Notes under the pieces: model-generated
What the model was told of the DNA's origin: nothing
Seen by the model: only the letters and a program-made list of their open reading frames with translations
Databases searched by the model: none
Source: Clusia tigrina
Taxonomy: Eukaryota; Arthropoda; Insecta; Diptera; Clusiidae
DNA: 64,000 bases
Reading direction: 5' to 3'
Assembly: GCA_920105625.2 (NCBI GenBank)
Contig: CAKKTE020000278.1
Coordinates: forward strand, 186,001 to 250,000
In this document: in pieces, positions 1 to 9,809 of the stretch
Layout: each line of letters starts with the position of its first letter
Position numbering within the stretch: position 1 is the first letter of the stretch
Program-made: the position numbers and the translations under genes

Positions 1-300
1 TCCGGCTGCCCATAGCGTATCTTTCTTCGTGGCTGTCGATGCTCCGGGGCTTATTGGTCGCTCTGCGCTGGGGCTAGCTCTCAAGTGTGAACTGGGTCCA
101 GGCGACAAACTCCTCGTGAGTCGGGCCTGTAGCTCTGCCAGCCGAACCTCCTGGTCTAGAGTCATCTCTGTGTCGGTGATGAACTCCGCAAGCCTCTTTC
201 GTAGCTCTTCCACTGTGCCCGTGGCCTCTAGGCCAAACTCGACACAACAGACTACCAGTTGGTCTTTTCGCACGGTGTACACCCAACTCGTCTTTCCCAT
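1..300 (-). CDS. gag: Gag N-terminal part of an Osvaldo/Ulysses-like LTR retrotransposon, cut by the window edge
   Basis: One hundred codons run from an ATG at 300 to the window edge without a stop. The protein starts MGKTSWVY and carries the pattern EFGLEATGTVEELRKRLAEF at about residues 20-40, which closely matches the gag start at 28711 ([28 protein letters not shown]). The short helix-turn-helix pattern resembles a SAP-type fold (inference). A primer-binding site and an LTR lie directly upstream on the same strand, the normal order LTR-PBS-gag. Capsid, protease and pol are outside the window, so intactness cannot be judged. Confidence 0.75.
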   Translation of the reverse strand, partial: MGKTSWVYTVRKDQLVVCCVEFGLEATGTVEELRKRLAEFITDTEMTLDQEVRLAELQARLTRSLSPGPSSHLRASPSAERPISPGASTATKKDTLWAAG

Positions 301-370
301 CCTGTGTCAGACTCTGGTGATGGGACGTGGGTTGGATATATAGCTTTGTTGTATTTACTCTATTCTGAGA

Positions 371-388
371 TTCCCTGCCCGGGCGCCA
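371..388 (-). promoter_or_regulatory. Primer-binding site, tRNA-Lys type
   Basis: On the minus strand the LTR end ...GTTACA is followed after one G by TGGCGCCCGGGCAGGGAA. TGGCGCCCGARCAGGGAC is the classic complement of a tRNA-Lys 3' end, also used by Osvaldo and Ulysses. It differs from the site at 28784-28801 at two positions, so it is recognisable but slightly diverged. Confidence 0.7.
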
Positions 389-581
389 CTGTAACGACTC
401 GTTTTCGCCGGGGTAAGCTCGCCGGATTGCCAGGAGTCGTTTACAGAAAATCTCTAAAGTATTCAAAGCTTGTTTACGTTGATTTAATTATTTTATTTAT
501 TTATTAATTTTAAAAAAAGGCTAACTACTTGATACAATTATTTTACTAATCTTAAATACGGACACAGTTGAACTATATGTC

Positions 582-1067
582 CCCCTAGCTTCTGTTGCGT
601 TTGTCAATGTGGGTTTCTAGCAGAGAATCGATTATAAACCATAATCTCCTCTAGATTCCCCTAGCTTCTGTTGCGTTTGTCAGTGTGGGTTTCTAGCAGA
701 GAATCGATTATAAACCATAATCTCCTCTAGATTCCCCTAGCTTCTGTTTGCGTTTGTCATTGTGGGTTTCTAGCAGAGAATCGATTATAAACCATAATCT
801 CCTCTAGATTCCCCTAGCTTCTGTTGCGTTTGTCAGTGTGGGTTTCTAGCAGAGAATCGATTATAAACCATAATCTCCTCTAGATTCCCCTAGCTTCTGT
901 TGCGTTTGTCAGTGTGGGTTTCTAGCAGAGAATCGATTATAAACCATAATCTCCTCTAGATTCCCCTAGCTTCTGTTGCGTTTGTCAGTGTGGGTTTCTA
1001 GCAGAGAATCGATTATAAACCATAATCTCCTCTAGATTCCCCTAGCTTCTGTTGCGTCTGTCAGTAC
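582..1067 (-). repeat. Tandem 76-bp repeat, six hairpin units plus a partial one
   Basis: Units start at 582, 658, 734, 811, 887, 963 and 1039 (partial). Each contains an imperfect inverted repeat, TCTAGCAGAGA / TCTCCTCTAGA (9 of 11 paired), around an 18-nt loop with the core CGATTATAAACC. In the first unit the arms are 616-626 and 645-655. The array lies downstream of the TATA-like box on the element's sense strand, so it should be in the transcribed leader. The same core recurs in two other LTR families in this window. Confidence 0.9.
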
Positions 1068-1079
1068 GATGCGTCTGGT

Positions 1080-1250
1080 CTGTGTGCTGCCGAATGAAAA
1101 AAAAGCGTCTTGTCTGCCTGATGCTGAATGAAAGAAAGAGCGTCCTGTCTGCCTGATGCCGAATGAAAGAAAAAGAGCGTCCTGTCTGCCTGATGCCGAA
1201 TGAAAGAAAGAAACGTCTTGTCTGCCTGATGCCGAATGAAAGAAAGAGGC
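1080..1250. repeat. Tandem repeat of about 40 bp in the LTR
   Basis: Four to five imperfect copies of GCGTCTTGTCTGCCTGATGC followed by CGAATGAAAGAAAG. It separates the TATA-like box from the hairpin array. The solo LTR has an unrelated GTCGATG-rich array in the same relative place. Confidence 0.8.
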
Positions 1251-1270
1251 TGGGTTGCCAGTTGCTCCTG

Positions 1271-1278
1271 CTTTTATG
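1271..1278 (-). promoter_or_regulatory. TATA-like box of the LTR promoter
   Basis: The minus strand reads CATAAAAG within GGAGCATAAAAGCAGG. The solo LTR has CTATAAAAGCAGCAGC at the equivalent place and the plus-strand LTR at the window end has CTATAAAAGCGCC. Position and sequence agree across the three families; activity is inferred. Confidence 0.5.
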
Positions 1279-1784
1279 CTCCAGGTTTAGCGTAGATCAT
1301 CCAATAGTTGTTGTTGTGCGGGAACTGTAGTTTGTTGTGGCATGTTGCTACGGTTTCCCGCATTGTTCTTCTCGTTTGAATGTGACCTTGGGCCACCTTC
1401 AGCACATTGTTGTTGCTTTCTCGCTGTTGTTCTTGTAAGTTTTTGCCCTTGGGCCACCTTCAATATTGTGTTGTTGTCGTGATGATTTGCCTTGTTATTG
1501 TTCCTTGTGTTGTTTGTTGTTGTTGCTATTTCTCCTTCGGCCACCTTCAGCACTTTGTTGATATTTTATATCGATGGCATAAAATATTTAAAAATATTAA
1601 ATATTGGATATTTAATTTTGCTTCTCCTCTTTATGCTTTGTCCGGTCTGTTGGTGTGCTTAGCGATCGGTCTGTCGTGTTCCACTTTGTGCTTGGCCTTC
1701 GTTTTTGGGTGTTGTTAGTGGGTTATTTTCCGAACTAATGCAGTCGGCAACTTCTGTCGCGATCTCTTGTAAAATTCTAGCATT

Positions 1785-1880
1785 GCGTTAGGCACTGTTG
1801 TTGTAAATTCATATCAGTGCGTTGGGCACTGTTGTTGTGAATTCATATCAGTGCGTTGGGCACTGTTGTTGTAAATTTAT
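1785..1880. repeat. 34-bp tandem repeat in U3
   Basis: Three copies of GCGTTGGGCACTGTTGTTGT plus AAATTCATATCAGT start at 1785, 1819 and 1853. They are upstream of the TATA-like box on the element's sense strand, so they could act as repeated U3 enhancer sites (inference only). Confidence 0.75.
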
Positions 1881-2306
1881 ATTATTTTAGCTGTGGTCAG
1901 CCGGTTGCACAATTGTTTGTGTGATATTCTCCTGTGTTATCTTGCGTTGTTGACTTCGTTGCATGTTTTTCGTCGCTTATCACAGGGTTCCACTGTCTGA
2001 CTTAATTGTGGCTGTGTCTTCTGTCCTCCCGATGCTGAGTATAACACTTGTTGTTGGTAGCATTACTATGGTGGGAGGTGTCTTAGACTCACTTGCATGA
2101 TGGCTGCTGCACTAAATATGATGGCGGTTGTGTGTGTGGTTTTAGCAATGAAAGTGGGAGGTGCCAAATTCTTAGGACAATTAACGTATATATTTTAGGG
2201 TTGGTTGTTTAAGCACTTGGCCCCTATTTTAAATATACTCGTTTGGGGCGTTATGGCAAAACTAAATATGTAGGGGCAAATTTACGCCTAAAATTTGCTC
2301 CTCACA

Positions 2307-3262
2307 CTTCTGAACAGGCCTTGTCAGACGGTTTATGGCCGTCTGCAAAATGACCGCAGCCTTATTAGCTCACAAATTCTGCCCAAAGCCCATTGCGCTG
2401 GTGGAAAAAGTTCACTCTTGATCAGCACTAATTGACCCAGGCTCATTGGCTCTCGTTCTCTGCGCCATTTTTTACGCTCTTGCAGCATCGTCAAATATTC
2501 CGCTCTCCACCTCTTCCAGAAATGCTCAACCATTTTCTGGCGTGCTTTCCACAAACTTGGCCCTTTCAGGTTTGACTGCTGCTCGCTCACGAATGGTAAG
2601 GAAATGATCAATGGCTCCCCTATCAAAAAATGCCCTGGTGTCAAGGCCTGAATATCTTCCGCATCATCACTCAAAGGTGTCGAAGACCTTGAGTTCAAAA
2701 CTGCTTCTATCTCTACTATGAGGGTAGATAGCTGCTCTTGTGTTAAAATCTTTTGCTTAGCAATGTGCGTGAGTTGGTACTTCATTGCCTTCACAGCAGC
2801 TTCATATATTCCGCCATGATGCGGTGCTGCTGGCGTCATGAATATCCATTCTGTCCCCTTGTTGCTCAAATGCTCAAAAACATCTCTTACTTGCCAGCTC
2901 TCTCGTGCTCTTCTCAGCTTTCTTTCCGCCCCTACAAATGATGTACCATTGTCACTGCATATTCGCTCATATCTCCCTCTTCTGCAAACAAAGCGCTCAT
3001 AACAAGCAATAAAGTTTATAGAGGTTAAATGAAAAACAATGTCAATACGAATGGCTTTTGTTTTTAGGCAAACAAATATAGCCACCCAGCACTTACGCTC
3101 TTTTCAGTCCCTTTGCTCTAAAAGGACCTGCGAAATCAATACCTGTATGTAGAAAAGGCTTACCAACTTACACCCTATCGCATGGCAATTCAGACATCAG
3201 CTGTTGCTCAAATCTGTGATTATAGCGCGCGCACACCACGCACTTGTGGAGAAAAGCTCTTT
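2307..3262 (-). pseudogene. pol: BEL/Pao pol 3' end: integrase and C-terminal domain (copy A)
   Basis: Read on the minus strand this gives integrase core motifs SDNGTSFVGA, APHHGGIYEAAVK, LNSRSSTPLS and LTPGHFLIGEPL, then the C-terminal region HFWKRWRAEYLTMLQERKKW and LVLIKSE..PPAQWALGRI, typical of BEL/Pao. The main open stretch is 2333-3085. Upstream, an in-frame TAA (DRV*VGKP) and a frameshift before CWVAIFVCL break the frame. Copy B at 46337-47280 has the same two lesions, so both descend from one defective copy. Homology to B stops at about 3262, where Gypsy-related debris begins. Confidence 0.85.
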
Positions 3263-3408
3263 GTAGGGTAAAAGTTGGTCACGCAGGATCGGCATTCAAT
3301 TCATTTTTGCAGATTCTATGTAATGCATAGATGCAAAAGAGCACTATAAAATATAAATGCCTAGCACGAAGCGAAATACGCCCTCAGCAAAGATTATGAC
3401 CGGCAGAG

Positions 3409-3891
3409 TGTGCCTAGTTAAGAGCACTGAGAGAAGAAATGAGAAGTCTAATGCAGGATTGCAGTTTTAGAAGTTCAGATTAATTCTGGTTTATTTGGTG
3501 GCTCGCTGGCCTTTTTATATTATTCAATTCTTATTGTTTTCTTATTCTAACTAATATAAAATGTATCTATCTTATTTACACTAGTTACAAATCATATTCC
3601 CGAAATTTGTCTCAAGTATCGGATTACCGATATTATTCATTGACGAATCATCGTCTTTGTTTATATTAATTATCTTGAGTGCAAGTACAGGGCTAAAGTC
3701 ACTGCACTGTCTAACATGCATGCGCTGCAATATAGGCAGCGTGTGTTATTGCACCCCCAAAATGCTGGTCTAGCGTATTTGGGTATTGAGTGCAATTGCG
3801 TACGTTGCGCTATTGTCAGTTTGTTTGCATATGCGACTTGCTGCTGTGCTTATGACGATGTGTGGTCGTCAGTGTACACTTGTATGGTACA
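3409..3891 (-). repeat. Probable old Gypsy LTR (3' LTR of the minus-strand remnant)
   Basis: Read on the minus strand this 483-bp segment starts TGTACCATACAAG and ends AACTAGGCACA, giving TG...CA ends. The sequence upstream on that strand, CTTAAGGGTGAGGGTGTAG, could be a polypurine tract. Its place 3' of the integrase fragment (4289) and RT fragment (6170) fits RT-IN-LTR order. No second copy is present to confirm the borders. The 146 bases at 3263-3408 show nothing I recognise. Confidence 0.35.
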
Positions 3892-4288
3892 CTACACCCT
3901 CACCCTTAAGAGAAAAATTGGGGGTGTTAGCGAATAATTTTTCTGGAAATATGGTTTGTGTTGTATTACAATTGTCTTATGTTAGATGATTTACATATTT
4001 TCTATTAATTGGTATTGTTTCTTTATAAATTGTTTCTTATTATTAAAGTTACATTGTAGCGTTTTTAATTATATAGTTAAAATTACAAATCATGTAGTTT
4101 TGATATAATTACATATACTTATGATTACTAATTACATTGTTTTGATTACATTATAAATCGTGTTTAAATTACATTTTATGGTTTATAAATTCAAATTACA
4201 TTATTCTGGTTACCTTATGATTTTCAATTATATGGTTGTAAGTGAAAGTGAAGTAAGGAATCCACTTATCCCATTCATCGTCGTTTGT

Positions 4289-4620
4289 CTATGTCAGTAG
4301 GAATTCGTTCAAAACTCTGTGGTTGCGTTCTAATGAACCTATTGTTTCGTGGTGGTACGCTGTCGAAAATGTTTGTTGTATTTTGAGCATTGCACATATG
4401 TTTGCCATTAGTTCGTTTGTAAATTCTGTCCCGTTGTCAGATTTAAGTATTTTAAAGTGTCGGTATTTTAGAATAAATTGTTCAACTAGTGTCTTGGCTG
4501 TTGTGTGTGCATCTTTTGTTATCATTTGGTGTGCGATTACAAATTTTGTCAGCTCGCATTGCATGGTCAGTTTTCGTTTCAAATTTTAAGTAGTCCTACG
4601 GTGTCGATGAATATTACTTC
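4289..4620 (-). pseudogene. pol: Ty3/Gypsy integrase core fragment
   Basis: The open stretch 4289-4582 encodes TKFVIAHQM, LVEQFILKYRHFKILKSDNG, TEFTNELMANIC and TAYHHETIGSLERNHRVLNE. This is the catalytic core of a Gypsy integrase, with the second Asp in SDNG and the Glu in SLERNHR. A little upstream another frame reads VIFIDTVGLLK, which holds the first catalytic Asp, so at least one frameshift separates them. The fragment belongs with the RT piece at 5925-6170 on the same strand. Confidence 0.85.
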
Positions 4621-4631
4621 AAAGCTGTTAT

Positions 4632-4697
4632 GCTATGAATGTGATTGAATGTAACAGATTGCAATAAAATATTTGGATATTAAAAAAAAAAAAAAAA
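4632..4697 (+). mobile_element. Extremely 5'-truncated Jockey-type LINE, 50 bp plus poly(A)
   Basis: The sequence GCTATGAATGTGATTGAATG...TGGATATT followed by 16 A matches the reverse complement of the 3' end of the LINE at 42575-44149 (bases after its poly(T)). It is flanked by AAAGCTGTTAT at 4621-4631 and again at 4695-4705, an 11-bp target duplication. Only about 50 bases of LINE were inserted, by reverse transcription that stopped almost immediately. Confidence 0.85.
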
Positions 4698-5113
4698 GCT
4701 GTTATTAGGGGTGACTGTTATTGTAAGTGGTTCTTTTGTGTGTGTTGTTTGTTTGTGTCGTACACATAAGTCATAGTTCGTAATTAATTCTTTTACCACT
4801 TTATTCATATTTTTAAATATATATATATCTGTTTTAATTTATTTACTTATTTATTTTATTTTTATCAGTATTTTTCTAATTGTTAAATGACCTCCATGTG
4901 GTGCATTATGATACTCATCTATCAGTTTATATTCATTTAAATTCTCTTTCTGGGGCGGCATATGTGATAATTTTTAATTTGAGGATTTTCATTCATTATT
5001 TTTATTTGCGGATTCATTTCTTTAAATTCTTCTTTGGCACATATTTTAAATATTTCATCATTGTTTGCTATATATATGTATTTAGCTTATTCATTATCTT
5101 TTCTTTCTTCGTT

Positions 5114-5310
5114 TTGGATATCAATTTCCTCAGAATCGAGTCTAGCCTCGCTGATTTATCATTGATTCCAGCATGCTTTATATCTTCATTATTCCTTCTT
5201 GATATCAGTTTCTTCAGTATCGAATCTTGTTTCGCTGATTTATCACTGTATCTTTTATTTATATTTGATGATAGTTTCTTCTGGTTCGAATCTTGATTCG
5301 CCGAATTATC
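5114..5310 (-). repeat. Three diverged repeats, possibly coding, in the Gypsy remnant
   Basis: The motif TTGATATCAGTTTCTTCAGT, then TCGAATCT..TTCGCTGATTTATCA, occurs three times with unequal spacers. On the minus strand it reads about DKSAKQDSILKKLIS three times with changes. It lies between the RT and integrase fragments of the old Gypsy element. The rest of 4706-5925 is AT-rich sequence without recognisable coding content. Confidence 0.55.
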
Positions 5311-5924
5311 ACCACATCCCACGTGGATTTCTTTATACCCAATTTTTCTTGTGCACTTTCTTTTCTTTCATTTGCCATTATTAATTCTTTTATTTCCTCT
5401 TATATTTGACGTCATTTATAGATGTTGATCAGACTTCTGCCGAGATATACAGTTCTCTATTTCCTCTCTTAACTTTTACGCTTTACACATGCCCCTTGTA
5501 ATTACTAGCGATTTTCATCAATATTCATTGGTATCGTATTCTTGAGTATGCTGGAGTTTAATTGTATTTTTGATAATGCGTCTTTGTTCGAATTCATTTT
5601 ATCCTCTTTTATAGTATGTTAAAATCAAAATGGTATTTTTGTCATTCTTAAAAGTGAAACTAATGCTTAGTTGCAACTATAAATTTTTAACCATATACAT
5701 TGTAAAAATTGCTTTTTAGTTACTGGTTTATCTAAACATATTTTCAATTCAAAACTTAAATATAAAATTGTTGTAAAATTGTTTTTACACTATTTCTTAA
5801 AAATTAAGTAAGTGGTCTTGATTGTTTGCCATGTAGGGTAATGTTGAGAAGTTAGGCTGGCAGGATTGGTATGTTGATTGTTGGTCAAGTTCTATTTGGT
5901 GGAATGAACTGGTTATATCTGGAG

Positions 5925-6170
5925 TTGAAAACCATTTTGCTCCTCCTAGCTTGTCTAGAATGTCTTCTAGTTGAGTTAGTGGAAATTTTTATTTCAGTTT
6001 TCTAAAGTCCATTACAAGTCTCTTTTTCTTTTTGTTATTAGTGTTCTTTTTGGGAACCAAAAGGAGTGGAGCATTGTATGGGCTGACTGAAGATTCAATG
6101 ATGTTTTCATGTAGCATTTTCTATACTTGTTCATTTGCTATTTCTGTATGAGTTTGTGGTAGTCTATAAT
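5925..6170 (-). pseudogene. pol: Ty3/Gypsy reverse transcriptase N-terminal fragment
   Basis: The minus strand reads YRLPQTHTEIANEQV, a stop, KMLHENIIESSVSPYNAPLL, LVPKK, RLVMDFRKLK, a stop and FPLTQLEDILDKLGGAKW. This is RT block 1-2 of the Gypsy group, as in Tom/17.6. Two in-frame stops and the loss of everything past the first blocks show it is dead. Confidence 0.85.
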
Positions 6171-6309
6171 TTGTTTTTTTTTTATATATACTGGTTTTTT
6201 TTTTGCCATAAAATTGATTTTATTTCTTAAAAATTAAGCTCAAGACTAATTTCATTTTAATCTGATTTTACAAAAATTTTTTTTTTTGTTGTTTACGTCC
6301 TCATTATAA

Positions 6310-8047
6310 TTTTTAATCTATTTTTGCTTTTGCCGCAGTACATTCATGCTCTCATATATTGCAATGCCTTGCACCTCATTTTGCATTATCGCCCTAATGG
6401 CTCTGGCCACCATATTTGCTCCTAACAGTAGCTCGACTGGTCTCGCCTTCCAAAACTTCCAAAACTCAGGATCTGCCCATAAACCCTCAGTCTTAAGATG
6501 CAAGGGTATCTCCACTAAATCTCTTGCAATACTGGGCATTAGTTACATTCTCTTGGTAGCACCCAAAATTCTGTCTCTAAATAATCGTTTTCGCTCTTCA
6601 TAAGGTAACAGGACACCTTGGCACTCAAACAGTGCTTTATGTTAAATGATTTACCTTATATTCCTATCATTTTGCTGCTCTGTGATCGTACTGGCAACTG
6701 GTACTTTCGCCGGAATTCGGCACTCATTAAATTTGGCTGCGCTCCAGTGTCCATAAGTGCTTACACTAGCCCATATAGCATTCCTGCAATCTCGACACGC
6801 ACCATAACTGTTTTTGACAAGGCCTCTTGCATCTCTAAATTACATTGAAAAGACTTATAGCAAGTTGCACAGTTAGGAATTTCTCGCTCTTTTTTTGTTT
6901 TTAATGCTCTACTATGTTTTTTAGAATGTAAGTTTAAAAAGCTCTTCAAACTAGCACATCGTCCAGGCTCTGCTATCCTTGCGCGCTTTGCAAGGTTGCT
7001 GTACCGTCAGTTGCTCTTAACCTTCGGCATTATTGTCGCGGCGGCTCCCCGCTTTGGCTGCTGTGCCACCAACACCTGCTGCTGTGGCTCCCTTTTTGCA
7101 CTTAGCACGCTATTGTGCTTCTGCACCCCTGGGCACCGCATAAATGGCCCCGCAAAGCACTCCGACGCCTTATACCCCTTCCTCAGGCAGTTGTGGCACA
7201 GGTTGCGTTTGCCAACTAGCTCTTGCCTAGCTCTCAAATGGAGTGACACGAAGTCTGCACACTGCGTGATCTGCGCTGCATATCTCGCACAGCTTTTCTT
7301 GGCTTGCTCGTATCGGTGCTGCTCCTGTTGCACTCACACCGTGGCCCATTCTCTCCCTGCTCTTGGGTACTGTGCCCGTTGCTCGATTGCGCCCGTGCTA
7401 CAATTGATGAACTCGCCTCACTTCCCATACTGGTAGAGCAAAGCCCTGCTCCTCCAGGAAGGCATACCGGATACTTGCGTTCATATATTTGGTTGAGCCG
7501 CTCCCACGCTTCATTGTACCCGTTGTCAGTGTGCTCCCAATCACCCAACGTACGCGATGCCTTATGGGTGAGTGACTTCTTCAAATATGAGAATTTGTAA
7601 GAGGCCGCTATTTGCTCATTGCTATGCAACGCAGCGGTGAACCAATCGCGAAAACCGTGCCACTTGGTCACCTGCCGTGAAATTCCCCCTAAGTGTTCTG
7701 GAGGTCATGCTGCTGGAACGACATGGTCAGCTGCACTGAGATCGGCTCCTTTGCACTCTGCTCTGCGCTCCTTGCTGGGCCCACTTGTTCAGTTTTACCC
7801 TTCAGAGCACCGCTCGCTCCGAAGTACCGCCGCTCTGCTCGCTCCATCGATCTGTCTAGATCGGCGCTCCCGTCGCGCTTCGCTCGGGATGCCTACTCCT
7901 CATGGAGTTAGCATCCCACTGTTGCTCCAAACGATTCAAACGCACCTTGGCTTCATCAAGCCCTAGCCGCCCAAACTCGTCAGCTTTGGCGTGCTCTGCT
8001 GCTCTTCGGATGGCATTGTAGGCCGACTGGTGTTGCCCGTAGCTCAT
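6310..8047 (-). pseudogene. gag: BEL/Pao gag-protease region (copy A)
   Basis: Gag starts at the ATG at 8047 (MSYGQHQSAY). The DUF1759-type capsid region is at 7234-7671 (WHGFRDWFTAALHSNEQIAA, TLGDWEHTDNGYNEAWERLN). A zinc-knuckle region follows at 7007-7333 (CHNCLRKGYKASEC, then QKHNSVL), with Tyr in place of the usual His in the knuckle. Protease-side pieces follow at 6761-6949 (TVMVRVEIAGM) and 6318-6539 (SIARDLVEIPLHLKTEGLW, ELLLGANMVARAI). Frameshifts separate the pieces. RT is missing; its place is taken by Gypsy debris. Confidence 0.85.
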
Positions 8048-8170
8048 CTTGTCGTTGCTCTGTTATTTTTCTCTGTTACTGTTGCTCTGTAGGTGTTGAA
8101 AAGAAGAAAAATAAACTAATTTTGAAAGAAGATATAACTGTTTCCTCCTTGTTCCTTCTGCAGACGCGCC

Positions 8171-9292
8171 AACACTACATATTTGTGTTCAAATTTTTGA
8201 GTCGAATAACCGCACTGGTCTATTCGCTCATTTGCACATAATTTTCGCTCGTTCATATTTAAATTTTGAGTCGAATAACCGCATTGGTTTATTTGCTCAT
8301 TTGCACATAATTTTCGCTCGCTCGTAACTAAATTTTGAGACGAATAATCGCACTGGTCTATTCGCTCATTTGCACATAATTTTCGCTCGCTAATATTTAA
8401 ATTTTGAGACGAGTAACCGCACTGGTCTTTTCGCTCATTTGCACATAATTTTCGCTCGTTCATATTTAAATTTTGAGACGAAAAACCGCATTGGTTTATT
8501 CGCTCATTTGCACATAATATTCGCTCGCTGGTAACTAAATTTTGAGACGAATAACCGCACTGGTCTATTCTCTCATTTGCACCTAATTGTCGCTCGCTCA
8601 TATTTAATTTTTGAGACGAATAACCGCATTGGTCCCTCATTTCCACAAAACTTTCAGCACCAATTACGCGCACACGCAGAGACGCCTCTCTGTCGGCCGC
8701 CAGGAAGGCGCCATTGCGCAGCATACTTCGCATCTCTATGGCTGCGTCGCATAGTGCTTGCCTGCGCATATTCTCTGCACAAAACTCGCACTGTGTCTGC
8801 TGCGCACATTACACTCAGCCCTAAATTATTTTAGCTTTCATGATTATATATATATTTTTTTGCTCAAGCCCAATGCACTGTACCAATTTGTCGTAAGTGC
8901 TTTGAGTACATACGTCCTTGGTTTACTATTTTTTTTTTTTTTTTAGCATTACAGTGTTGGTTCTGCTCCTATTACTGTGGACTGTATTTTACCTTATTAT
9001 TATATTGTTCTATAATTTATTTCTTTCTTTGAATTAAGTATATTTCTTTCTGTACCTGCCTGTGCTCTCTTCGCTCTGCTCACATACCATATTATATGTT
9101 CCGAATGCATATTGCGCATTCAGCAATTGATGCTCCTCTAGCGCGTTGCGCTTGCTCTCTTTTTCCTTCCCGCAGGCACAACGGAACAAAGGAATTCAAA
9201 GGAAAGAAATATCTATTACCAAACCTGCCATTACACAATCGCACATACATACATACATACATGCATATACGATCTGCGTTTACATAGAGTCT
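8171..9292 (-). repeat. BEL/Pao 5' LTR, gag-proximal part (copy A, split by the Gypsy element)
   Basis: Upstream of gag on the minus strand lie a leader (8048-8170), a 69-bp minisatellite and AT-rich sequence that breaks off at GAGTCT, 9287-9292. It resumes at 20116 with GTCTGGCGTAG. The unbroken version in copy B runs through 54916-54919. The gag-proximal border near 8171 is a guess: the minus strand reads CAAATATGTA, then GTGTTGGCGCGTCTGC, a possible primer-binding region. Together with 20116-21059 the LTR would be about 2.06 kb. Confidence 0.6.
8195..8650 (-). repeat. 69-bp minisatellite in the BEL LTR (23-codon period)
   Basis: About seven units of GAATAACCGCACTGGTCTAT then TCGCTCATTTGCACATAATT then TTCGCTCG. 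The period is a multiple of three and the minus strand is open from 8769 to 8116 (217 codons), encoding 23-residue repeats with QCGYSSQNLNMNERKLCANE. The open frame is in the element's sense direction and ends 68 bases before the gag ATG. Whether it is translated is unknown; a stop-free unit of this length gives a long ORF automatically. Confidence 0.85.
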
Positions 9293-9788
9293 TGTTGTGA
9301 GCTAGAATCAAGCTGCCTGCGCGTAGTGTCTCACATCATCGACTCCTAACAGATGCCACACAATCTGTGTGATTAGCATGTGTTAAAGTTACTTAAGAAA
9401 GCACATATTTTTAGGGTGCGAGTACTTAGAATTAATATTACCTATGTAATATTTATTATGTAAACTTTTAGGGTGCTACAGTTTTGCAGTCGAGCCACCG
9501 AAGGGCATTCAAAGTTAGAATGCACCATCAACATTTCAGATTGGCGTAGGTCAGTTGGCTTGACAAACTGACACCAATTAACAGGTGCGAAACTGGAACA
9601 CCAGAAAGGTCAGTTTTTGTATTGTAATTTTGAATTGTAAATAGTATATAAGAGTTAGTATTCTAAGAAATAAAGGCTTGTGATTTTAAAACTAACATTG
9701 TAATGTAGTGATTTTTACAAAGAGTGGTTTAGGCTTTTCAGATACGCGCGCAGGACGTCCCCCGTCAAACAAGGACAATACCCCAACA
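9293..9788 (+). repeat. 5' LTR of the Gypsy element (496 bp)
   Basis: Starts TGTTGTGAGCTAG and ends ATACCCCAACA. A TATA box (TATATAAG) is at 9645-9652 and a polyadenylation signal AATAAA at 9669-9674, so transcription probably starts only a few bases before the signal, giving a short R. Downstream it contains the short indel that distinguishes it from the 3' LTR. Confidence 0.93.
9645..9652 (+). promoter_or_regulatory. TATA box of the Gypsy LTR
   Basis: TATATAAG, 17 bases before AATAAA, conserved in the 3' LTR. It is the only good TATA motif near the expected U3-R border. Confidence 0.6.
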
Positions 9789-9791
9789 TTT

Positions 9792-9809
9792 TGGCGCAGC
9801 CGGAAGGAT
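9792..9809 (+). promoter_or_regulatory. Primer-binding site, tRNA-Ser type
   Basis: TGGCGCAGCCGGAAGGAT starts three bases after the LTR. It resembles TGGCGCAGTCGGTAGGAT, the tRNA-Ser site of the 17.6/297/ZAM group, with two differences. Confidence 0.65.

Larger units (their letters stand above)
390..2306 (-). repeat. 1.9-kb LTR (5' LTR, minus orientation) of an Osvaldo/Ulysses-like element
   Basis: On the plus strand it starts TGTAACGACT after the primer-binding site and ends ...GCTCCTCACA, giving TG...CA ends. It shares its U5 end (GCTCGCCGGATTGCCAGG, GTCGTTTACAG) with the solo LTR at 49588 and its first bases with the LTR at 25578. Inside, read on the minus strand, are a TATA-like box, a hairpin array and two other tandem arrays. 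The right end joins BEL pol sequence at CTTCTGAACAGG; the uninterrupted BEL sequence is seen at 46319. The partner LTR is outside the window, so the target duplication cannot be confirmed. Confidence 0.8.

Noticed and set aside
582..1067. CRISPR-like regularly spaced repeats
   Set aside because: Units are contiguous tandem 76-bp copies inside an LTR with no unique spacers, in a eukaryotic genome.
5068..5322. Stand-alone gene with DKSAKQDSILKKLIS repeats
   Set aside because: Located within the old Gypsy remnant and produced by three diverged DNA repeats; no start context or downstream support.
7619..7966. Plus-strand ORFs (with copies at 48685 and 52535)
   Set aside because: Antisense shadows of the BEL gag N-terminal region on the minus strand.
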